From positions 376,812 through 440,811 of the forward strand of contig NZ_BAABWE010000002.1 in assembly GCF_040371755.1 (NCBI RefSeq): a stretch of 64,000 bases of DNA. The letters are read 5' to 3'. This DNA is from Bermanella sp040371755 (GTDB lineage: Bacteria > Pseudomonadota > Gammaproteobacteria > Pseudomonadales > Oceanobacteraceae). The position numbers and the translations under genes were made by a program. Positions 54,912 through 61,782 of this stretch are shown here, piece by piece; position 1 is the stretch's first letter, and each line of letters starts with the position of its first letter. The notes below the pieces were generated by a model. That model was not told the origin of the DNA, searched no databases, and worked only from the letters and a program-made list of their open reading frames with translations.

Positions 54912-55223
54912 TTAACCTAGGCTAATTTGAACTTCAACACCCGCAGCAAGATCCAATTTCATAAGCGCGTCTACAGTCTTTTCTGTAGGCTCAACAATGT
55001 CGAGCATGCGCTTGTGTGTACGAATCTCATATTGGTCACGCGCGTCTTTGTTGACGTGCGGTGAAATCAATATAGTTAAACGCTCTTTACGTGTGGGCAG
55101 CGGTATAGGACCACGAACCTGTGCTCCAGTACGCTTAGCCGTTTCCACGATTTCTTGCGTAGACTGGTCGATCAGGCGATGGTCAAAGGCCTTCAGCCGA
55201 ATACGAATTTTCTGGTTTTGCAT
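54912..55223 (-). CDS. rpsJ: 30S ribosomal protein S10
   Basis: A 103-residue protein of the small-subunit head, also the NusE partner of NusB in antitermination. Visible are KIRIRLKAFDHRLIDQSTQEIVETAKRTGA, GPIPLPTRKERLTILISPHVNKDARDQYEIRTHKR and VEVQISLG. The ATG at 55223 gives the 103-residue length seen in E. coli. It is the first gene of the superoperon. No tuf gene lies upstream, unlike in many relatives. Confidence 0.98.
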   Translation of the reverse strand: MQNQKIRIRLKAFDHRLIDQSTQEIVETAKRTGAQVRGPIPLPTRKERLTILISPHVNKDARDQYEIRTHKRMLDIVEPTEKTVDALMKLDLAAGVEVQISLG

Positions 55224-55282
55224 AACCAAGAACTCCGATAATGAAACATAAATTCCGCTTACCCCTTTTTAAAGGGACGCGA

Positions 55283-55311
55283 ATTGTAATCGTGTATGGT
55301 CAACCTGTCAA
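55283..55311 (-). promoter_or_regulatory. strong sigma70 promoter of the S10 superoperon
   Basis: On the minus strand the -35 hexamer TTGACA (55311-55306) is perfect, the spacer is 17 bases and the -10 is TACAAT (55288-55283). Transcription would start near 55276, giving a leader of about 50 bases with a small CCCTTT/AAAGGG hairpin near 55262-55276. Confidence 0.85.
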
Positions 55312-55606
55312 GAAATAACCACCCCTCAAAACCCAGTTATTTCGGGGGCTGCAAAGCGATACGCTGAAAATTTGATCAGGCAGGATTTTCACTATATTCC
55401 GATTAGAAATTAAGCACTTAGATCCAATAAGCCTCACTTTTGATCACACCTTAAAATACAATATCCTGCCCCCACTGCTTAAAACTCACACAACCATCAG
55501 TGAGTTTTTCTAAATATAAGGCAACTTCCTTAGATTTTGGTACGCACCTCAAATTTTCACACTATGACTACTGATATAGTTGGCTCATTGAAACTGAGGT
55601 CTCACT
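55312..55606. other. intergenic region between the S10 promoter and the DUF4266 gene
   Basis: No gene seen. It contains a long weak inverted repeat (AACCACCCCTCAAAACCCAGTTATTTCGGGGG area), AT-rich DNA that could act as an upstream element for the S10 promoter, and a hairpin-like pair ACTCACA...TGTGAGT-type (AACTCACACAACCATCAGTGAGTT, near 55486-55509). The promoter of the divergent DUF4266 gene should lie near 55560 but was not pinned down. Confidence 0.4.
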
Positions 55607-55843
55607 ATGCGTAAAAGTTTGTGCTTACTGTGTGTATTGGCGGGTATTCAAGGCTGTAGCTTCCTTGATCCCATGTTTAAGTCCGAAGAGGTCAAACCTT
55701 GGCAAAAAGGCATTCTGGCTAAAAAGCAGATGTCCCTACAGGGAGATCCCATCGATAACTATGTGGATGAACACATTTATTTTTCTACCGAAGGGTCCAC
55801 CGGTGGTAAGAGTGTAGGAGGCGGCGGCTGTGGCTGTAACTAA
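55607..55843 (+). CDS. DUF4266 lipoprotein
   Basis: A 78-residue lipoprotein with lipobox-like IQGC (Cys 17). The conserved family features are VKPWQKGILAKKQMSL, then DPIDNYVDEHIYFSTEGSTGGKSVGGGGCGCN at the C-terminus. The terminal Gly-Gly-Gly-Gly-Cys-Gly-Cys-Asn is a family hallmark and could bind metal or be covalently changed; this is inference. GAGG lies 8 bases before the ATG. It overlaps the DUF3570 gene by 14 bases. In other bacteria these two genes often stand with an ApbE flavin transferase, which is found here at 60650. Confidence 0.88.
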   Translation: MRKSLCLLCVLAGIQGCSFLDPMFKSEEVKPWQKGILAKKQMSLQGDPIDNYVDEHIYFSTEGSTGGKSVGGGGCGCN

Positions 55844-57071
55844 TAAAATCAAACAAAAATTGGCTTTAGCTGCAGGTGCTCTTTTAGGCGAACAAGCAAC
55901 AGGGGCCGAAGCTACTGAAAACATTGAGCTCTACAATAGCTGGAATGTGGATGTTGGCTATCTTTTTTACCAAGAGAGTGACTACATAACAGTTGATACA
56001 TTTATGGCGATGATTGACGGTAATTTAAGCGATAAAGACACCGTCAAACTAGGCGTGGTATTCGATACCCTTACCGGCTCGACACCTACCGGAGCTCTAC
56101 CAGGTAATGGTTCTGTTACTGTTACTGGAGTATCCGGTGGTGGCGGCTTTAGCGCTGGCAGCGCAGGGGGCACTGTACCATTTGACGATACTCGCCTCGC
56201 CATTAACGGCACTTGGGGTCACGAGTGGCAACGCTTAATTCGCAGTAACGTAAGTACCTATGTGTCTGTTGAAGGTGACTATACAGCGGTTGGTGGCGGT
56301 ATCGGCATTGAAAAAGACAGCGAAGATAAAGCATATACCTTTAGCGCTGCAATTGGTGCGTCGGTTGATAAAGTTAGCCAAAGTAACGAGCAGACCCCTG
56401 TTCCTCTTTCTGAGCTAGATGATCAACTGTATGTGGGCACAGGCAGTAAAAACACCTATGACTTCTTACTTGGTGTTACCAAGGTCATTAACCAACGTAC
56501 CGCTGCCATGTTAAATTTCAGCTATAGTACTTCCCTTGGCTATCACACTGACCCGTATAAAATCATTAGTGTCGCCGACGAGCAAGACAGTGAGTTCACC
56601 ACGTTGTTTGAGAAACGTCCCGATGAACGCCAGCGTTTTGCGCTATACAGTAAATTAGTGCATGAACTGCCCAGCAGTGGAAATCACTTTAATATTAGTT
56701 ATCGCTACTACCAAGATAGCTGGGATTTGAATTCCCATACGGTTGAGTCCAGCTACAGCTTTGAGTTAAACAACAAATCACTACTTGAACCATTTGGACG
56801 AATTTACCAGCAACAAGCCGCTGATTTTTATCAACGCACCATTTTGAGCGCAGATGGCAACTTGTCAAACCTGCCTGAATTTGTGTCTTCTGACCCGAGG
56901 CTCGGAGAAATGTTAAGCATTACTGCCGGTTTAAAGTATCAATACAAAACCAGCTCCGCCAACTCCATTGATTTTAGGCTTGCTTATATTAGCCGTCAGT
57001 TCACTGATGCTGTGATAGAGGAACGTGATGCGATCTTTTTCACCATTGCTCTAGGTAAAGGATTTGATTAA
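55830..57071 (+). CDS. DUF3570 outer-membrane beta-barrel protein
   Basis: A 413-residue protein. It starts with GTG at 55830, inside the end of the DUF4266 gene, with AGGAGG 8 bases upstream. The N-terminal 27 residues look like a signal peptide (KIKQKLALAAGALLGEQATGAEA). The mature part is beta-rich with alternating aromatic strands (WNVDVGYLFYQESDYITVDTF, HFNISYRYYQDSWDLNSHT), as expected for a barrel. A Gly-rich loop (VSGGGGFSAGSAGG) is near residue 105. The family has unknown function and is always seen with DUF4266. A terminator follows. Confidence 0.88.
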   Translation: MAVTNKIKQKLALAAGALLGEQATGAEATENIELYNSWNVDVGYLFYQESDYITVDTFMAMIDGNLSDKDTVKLGVVFDTLTGSTPTGALPGNGSVTVTGVSGGGGFSAGSAGGTVPFDDTRLAINGTWGHEWQRLIRSNVSTYVSVEGDYTAVGGGIGIEKDSEDKAYTFSAAIGASVDKVSQSNEQTPVPLSELDDQLYVGTGSKNTYDFLLGVTKVINQRTAAMLNFSYSTSLGYHTDPYKIISVADEQDSEFTTLFEKRPDERQRFALYSKLVHELPSSGNHFNISYRYYQDSWDLNSHTVESSYSFELNNKSLLEPFGRIYQQQAADFYQRTILSADGNLSNLPEFVSSDPRLGEMLSITAGLKYQYKTSSANSIDFRLAYISRQFTDAVIEERDAIFFTIALGKGFD

Positions 57072-57098
57072 CCATAAACAAGGTCATGTATGACTCAC

Positions 57099-57131
57099 AT
57101 CCTACCCATGCAAGTGGGTAGGATTTTTTTT
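57099..57131 (+). terminator. terminator after the DUF3570 gene
   Basis: ATCCTACCCA and TGGGTAGGAT form a perfect ten-base stem with a six-base loop, followed by seven T. Confidence 0.93.
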
Positions 57132-57158
57132 GCCACAACAATTAACACCCACCCCAAA

Positions 57159-57193
57159 CAAAAAAGCCCTATTCAGTTTCCATGAATAGGGCT
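57159..57193 (-). terminator. terminator of the DUF1501 operon
   Basis: On the minus strand AGCCCTATTCA and TGAATAGGGCT form an 11-base stem followed by a T run. It lies about 20 bases past the DUF1501 stop. Confidence 0.9.
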
Positions 57194-57213
57194 CTTTGGG
57201 GTTTACTCAAGCA

Positions 57214-58749
57214 TTAAGTGATAGATGGCAATTTATCTGAAAAGGTCTCAAAACCATCAAGATTCATAGGGTCTGCCGTTAAAATTGGCGAGTTTGTAGC
57301 CCCGAAATATTGATAAATAGAAGATGCAACCGACATTGGCTCCCATGTAGGATCCTGCGCACTTACCACTGGCACTGTGTATTGGTTGTTGGTTTTGCTG
57401 GTGCCCTCACGACGAGTTACCCCCACCACCTGGCCAAGCTTAGCAGCCTCGTTAGCAGGGCGTACACTAGCCCCTCCAAAGGTATATAGGTTCTGGTTGT
57501 TTGCGTGATCCCAACCACCCGAACCATTTAAGTTTACCAAACGGCCGAAATCACCAAATACATTAATGATAATATTGCCAGTGTCTGTACGAGTATTCCC
57601 TCCAATGGTTTCAGAAACACCCTCTGCCGCCTTAATATGAGACATGGCCACTTTTATAGCTTCCATCAAATCATTCATGCGATTGGCATAACGGTCTATA
57701 CCATTATTGTGATCATCCCACCCACCCAAACCCGGTGTACCCACTGCCATATACAAGGTTTCTGGGTTATGAATAGCAAGAGTCACAGCTGCCTCTAGCT
57801 GGCGTGCAAAGCTAGTGTTTGGATAAGTAATCCCCAAAGAGGTAGCACTGCCTGTTGTATCATCAAGCAAGGCATCTAAATCAGCCATTTTAGATTCTAA
57901 TTCTGCGCGCTTTTCAAAGCCATCCCAAGCTGAAGAGTACTGAGTACGATTGCTTTCGATGGCTTGCAATCGAGAGGTCACTAAACTTTGAATAAAGTCC
58001 TCTGAATCACCACTATACCGCCCCAAATTACGGCTGTATGGATTATTGAAACTGCTATCCATTGTCAACCCACGAAATTGCAATGGAATGGTATTTTCTG
58101 GGTCTAACGCATAAGTCTGGGTATCCCCTTCAAACGAGACAAACGGCAGTGTTAACTCTTCAATATTGGTAATTGTTGTACCATCACCCAAGCTTGCGAT
58201 ACCTTCATAACTAGACTTATTTTGAAGCAACATTAAAGCTAAACGAGAGCCAATACCGGGGGAGTTTTCGATATCAAGCGTACCCTTATGTGACATAAAA
58301 ATACTGTCACGGTGAGAGCGAGTCGCATTCACTTGCTTGAAAATAGTTCGGTACACCGTCATATCATTTGCAGCGAGCATATCTTCCATGTGAGTACCAC
58401 CAGCTTCTTTCCAAAAGCTATTGGTAGTTATTTGACCATCCTGAAAACGATTGCGATTATTTGGGTCATTATCGGTAGCAGCTTGCAAAATGGTTTCTCG
58501 AAATGCGTTGCCATCTGAATAATCATTTTGTGAATGCATATTAATATCCGCAATGTTCGATAAATTACCCGCTAATTCCGATGCACCACCATACATAAAA
58601 ATATTAATCACCTGAGGCATTACTGCTGGCGCTGTCACACTCACATTGGAATAAATAGGGCTTGCGGCATAAGCCTTTTGCGCCAAACCAGACATGCTTA
58701 AACCGACCGGCAGCGCAGAAGTCATTTTCAAAAAATCACGACGTTTCAT
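57214..58749 (-). CDS. Tat-exported DUF1501 protein
   Basis: A 511-residue protein with a twin-arginine signal (MKRRDFLKMTSALPVGLSM, cleavage near AYAA), so it is folded in the cytoplasm and exported. The body fits DUF1501, which is related to the sulfatase/alkaline-phosphatase-like fold: MPQVINIFMYGGASELAG, FMSHKGTLDIENSPGIGSRLAL, and VGTPGLGGWDDHNNG with NVFGDFGRLVNLNGSGGWDHANNQ. The Asp-His and Gly-Trp-Asp-His pieces could bind metal. It lies 10 bases after the 587-residue lipoprotein gene on one transcript. GTAGGAG precedes its ATG. Substrate unknown. Confidence 0.88.
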   Translation of the reverse strand: MKRRDFLKMTSALPVGLSMSGLAQKAYAASPIYSNVSVTAPAVMPQVINIFMYGGASELAGNLSNIADINMHSQNDYSDGNAFRETILQAATDNDPNNRNRFQDGQITTNSFWKEAGGTHMEDMLAANDMTVYRTIFKQVNATRSHRDSIFMSHKGTLDIENSPGIGSRLALMLLQNKSSYEGIASLGDGTTITNIEELTLPFVSFEGDTQTYALDPENTIPLQFRGLTMDSSFNNPYSRNLGRYSGDSEDFIQSLVTSRLQAIESNRTQYSSAWDGFEKRAELESKMADLDALLDDTTGSATSLGITYPNTSFARQLEAAVTLAIHNPETLYMAVGTPGLGGWDDHNNGIDRYANRMNDLMEAIKVAMSHIKAAEGVSETIGGNTRTDTGNIIINVFGDFGRLVNLNGSGGWDHANNQNLYTFGGASVRPANEAAKLGQVVGVTRREGTSKTNNQYTVPVVSAQDPTWEPMSVASSIYQYFGATNSPILTADPMNLDGFETFSDKLPSIT

Positions 58750-58759
58750 TGTTTTTCTC

Positions 58760-60523
58760 CTACTGCACAGCGCGGTAATAATAAAATTCAGGTAACCGGG
58801 AAATGTAATCCAGTATCATTTGTGCGTAATCATCCGCCCAATATTCATATAGCTCATCATCACCGCCGCCCGAGCGCCTTAGTGATAACTCATCAACACC
58901 TGATTCGTTCTCATAATATCTTAGGTAATCACGGACCTCGCCCTCAGCAATCAGCGCGGTTGTTTCTTCAGCGGTAGCCCTGCGACCCATAGCGGTCAAA
59001 AAGTTAAAATCAATAAACTCCTCAGGTGACAAGCTTTCCATCTCAGGCTTTAAGTTTTCAGTACCGGTTACATAAAATGCACCATCTACGATTTCAATGG
59101 TTGGCTCTCTTGGAGGCGTTTCCTCAGTAAAGTCTTCTGTTTCTGGAAAGTATCTTCCATCGTATGCCCGTGTATTAAGAAGTACCGACTCACGAATGGC
59201 TTTATGGTAAGCAGCAAAACTTAATACATCCATAGGTAAAAATGGGGTGCGACCGATTTTATAATCCATGGCCGCCCAGCCCATATTATGAAGGCCAATT
59301 AAGTTTCCATTATTAGATGAATCATAAACTCTATCTAATATCGCACGATCTAATGGATACGAATTAGCACGAGAGTTGTAATGCATAGCGTGCAAAAAGT
59401 TAAAGGCATTTTCTTCAAAAGTTTTAGGCCGTGTACTTTCCAATAAGAATGCTTTGGAATACATAATCGCTAAAAACACATCTTGGAAGGTTTCAGGGTT
59501 AGTGGCCACAATGGCTTCTACCACTTCAAGTTTTTCTTCAACAGACATACCATCTAAGAAGTAATTGGTAATGACTTCTACCATACGAGGCACCAACAAC
59601 GGATGACCTGCAACGATATCGTATAAATCTTCACAACTGGTTATATACTGGTCAAACACTTTTACAGGTTCCTTAATGCCATTTTGTGTATTGTCTTTTA
59701 GTAACTGATAGTCGGCATTGTTATCGGTTAAGTACCACTCACTGCAAGCCTTACCGCCATTGATGGTGTTTTGCTGTTCTTCCTCTGTGTCATTAAATAC
59801 ACCTAAATACAGTTCAAACATTTCAAGAGCATGATTTTCCGGCGAGCGTGATACTCGCCAGCGGCTTAGATTATGCAACCAACCTCTCACTGTTTCACGC
59901 ATACTTGCATCATTGCTTAATTGCGTTGAAAGGTAACCTAGAACGCGGTCAACATCTTGATTATTGGTGCTGTCCATTTCACGGGCTGGTGAAAACATAA
60001 TTGTGTTCGCCAGAAAAAAACTCATCCATTGCTCCATTTGATTTTTACTTAATGGATAAGCCTGATTACGCGCCATGAAAATTTGGTGAGGCTCGTTATT
60101 ATCAATATTAGTAAATCGCGCAGGGGTGGATTCATCTACATCTTCTGTTTCAATATTGTCATCTAAACCAAATATATCTTGCTCAACACTGATGATTTGT
60201 TCATCCGTCATTCTAGTATTAAGAGCCGTTTGAGTACTCTCAATAAAATTTGTATATTGGATGACTGGCTCTTCAAGGCCCTGAGTCAAATCGAAAAACT
60301 CATCAACCGGCACACCTCGATACATGGTTGACAATAATTTATTGGCCACCATAAATTGATTTTCAGCCGACAAAGCATCAAATTCGCTTTGTGATAATGA
60401 AAAATCATAGGCAAGCGTCTTATCGCCTCCAGACGCACTGCCTTCTGGTTCACTGGGTTTACATGCTACGATAGAGCAGCATACAAACAAGCCAATAAGT
60501 GGCCGAAAAAATGGATTTGCCAT
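58760..60523 (-). CDS. lipoprotein partner of the DUF1501 protein
   Basis: A 587-residue lipoprotein with lipobox SIVAC (Cys about residue 20) and a Ser/Gly/Glu-rich linker. The start at 60523 (MANPFF) is chosen because AGCAGGT stands about 7 bases upstream; an upstream ATG at 60568 would lengthen the signal unusually. The mature protein is helical and acidic, with repeated short segments about failed-to-name domains; its end (YWADDYAQMILDYISRLPEFYYYRAVQ) recalls DUF1800 proteins, which usually accompany DUF1501 genes. I treat the DUF1800 relation as possible only. It is the first gene of a two-gene operon, divergent from apbE. Confidence 0.75.
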   Translation of the reverse strand: MANPFFRPLIGLFVCCSIVACKPSEPEGSASGGDKTLAYDFSLSQSEFDALSAENQFMVANKLLSTMYRGVPVDEFFDLTQGLEEPVIQYTNFIESTQTALNTRMTDEQIISVEQDIFGLDDNIETEDVDESTPARFTNIDNNEPHQIFMARNQAYPLSKNQMEQWMSFFLANTIMFSPAREMDSTNNQDVDRVLGYLSTQLSNDASMRETVRGWLHNLSRWRVSRSPENHALEMFELYLGVFNDTEEEQQNTINGGKACSEWYLTDNNADYQLLKDNTQNGIKEPVKVFDQYITSCEDLYDIVAGHPLLVPRMVEVITNYFLDGMSVEEKLEVVEAIVATNPETFQDVFLAIMYSKAFLLESTRPKTFEENAFNFLHAMHYNSRANSYPLDRAILDRVYDSSNNGNLIGLHNMGWAAMDYKIGRTPFLPMDVLSFAAYHKAIRESVLLNTRAYDGRYFPETEDFTEETPPREPTIEIVDGAFYVTGTENLKPEMESLSPEEFIDFNFLTAMGRRATAEETTALIAEGEVRDYLRYYENESGVDELSLRRSGGGDDELYEYWADDYAQMILDYISRLPEFYYYRAVQ

Positions 60524-60649
60524 GATATTACCTGCTAGTCTGGCCCGATTAAATATGGCCATTATCATGCAGAAATATCCAAGATATGACTGTGACTAAA
60601 CACTCAAACCTAGCACTAATTAACCAGAAAATTATTTGGAATATGAACG

Positions 60650-61531
60650 TTGTCAAATATACGCTTTAGTTTTAATAAAAGTACATCGTTGCATCAAGTT
60701 CAATTCCAAGCCATGGCTAGCCCCTGTCAGGTACTAATTGAAGCTCCTGAATATTATGCTGCAAACGCTCCGCTGCAGCTCGTTGCCAATGAAGCTTGGC
60801 GAATCGAACAGAAATTCAGTCGATATCGCGATGATAATTTGCTGTACAAAATCAACCATCACGAAACGTGCACCATGGATGAAGAATTCATGTCTCTGAT
60901 GAATTTTGCTGACCAATGCTTTCATATTAGCGACGGCCTATTTGATGTTACTTCAGGTGCCTTACGCCGAGTTTGGAACTTCAAAACTATGAAACGCCCA
61001 CCGGAACAAAGTAAAATCAATGAGATTCTTCCTTTTATTGGCTGGGAGAAAGTAATACGTACAGAGACCTCCATATCGCTACCTAAAGGTATGGAGATTG
61101 ATCTAGGAGGGATAGGCAAAGAATACGCTGTGGATAAATGCTGGCAAATTATGAAAACTCACTGCCCTTGGCCTTTTTTGATTAACTTCGGTGGGGATTT
61201 ACGCGTCAGCGGCCCAAGAGCCAACAACAAGCCTTGGCGCACAGGGATCGAGAACGCCGATACTACTAACCCAACCGCCTACATCGATATTCGATCTGGC
61301 GCCATCACCACTAGCGGTACTACGATTCAGTATTTTGAATTCCAAGGTAAACGTTATGGACACATTCTTAACCCAAAAACAGGCTGGCCAGTGGAAAACC
61401 CGCCTAGATCTATTTCCATCGCCGCCGGAACATGTATTGAAGCAGGCATTCTATCAACACTTGCCATGCTGCAAGGAGATCAAGCAAAATCATTTTTAGA
61501 AACTCAAGGGGGCACATTCTGGTTGCAATAG
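60650..61531 (+). CDS. apbE: FAD:protein FMN transferase (ApbE family)
   Basis: A 293-residue magnesium-dependent enzyme that attaches FMN to Ser/Thr of target proteins. Visible are FQAMASPCQVLIEAPE, WRIEQKFSRYRDDNLLYKIN, IDLGGIGKEYAVDKC, LINFGGDLRVSGPR, the ITTSGTTIQYF segment, and GHILNPKTGWPVENPPRSISIAA. The start is the TTG at 60650: the next ATG lies inside the conserved F-x-A-M-x-S-P-C motif and is too late. There is no signal peptide or lipobox, unlike most ApbE proteins, which are exported. It is divergent from the DUF1501 pair and close to DUF4266/DUF3570. Confidence 0.9.
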   Translation: MSNIRFSFNKSTSLHQVQFQAMASPCQVLIEAPEYYAANAPLQLVANEAWRIEQKFSRYRDDNLLYKINHHETCTMDEEFMSLMNFADQCFHISDGLFDVTSGALRRVWNFKTMKRPPEQSKINEILPFIGWEKVIRTETSISLPKGMEIDLGGIGKEYAVDKCWQIMKTHCPWPFLINFGGDLRVSGPRANNKPWRTGIENADTTNPTAYIDIRSGAITTSGTTIQYFEFQGKRYGHILNPKTGWPVENPPRSISIAAGTCIEAGILSTLAMLQGDQAKSFLETQGGTFWLQ

Positions 61532-61725
61532 TCGATTAATGCCAACCAAGAGGTTTACCCCCATAAGCTCCCTCTTGATGAATAACACGCCGATTTTTTT
61601 CACCCTGAAATATGCTAAGATGCGCCTCCAAAATCACTCACCGAGTGCAGATTTCAGGATATTTTGAGCTATTTTACAAAATTTCGCCTATAAAAAGGTA
61701 ATCCTGCTATTTTTTTGTTCAATAT

Positions 61726-61766
61726 CGTCGCCAAAGCCATTAAACTCTGCGGCGATTTTTACCCTG
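61726..61766 (+). promoter_or_regulatory. hairpin in the leader of the EF-G gene
   Basis: ATCGTCGCC (61726) and GGCGAT (61752-61757) could pair around a 17-base loop, followed by five T, 20-odd bases before the EF-G start. It may be a leader attenuator or just an inverted repeat. Confidence 0.3.
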
Positions 61767-61782
61767 CAATGTCGAGCAAGTT

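Noticed and set aside
55780..55810. ApbE flavinylation motif in the DUF4266 protein
   Set aside because: EGSTGGKS resembles the acceptor pattern only partly; the final Thr that carries FMN is Lys, and family members I recall vary there.
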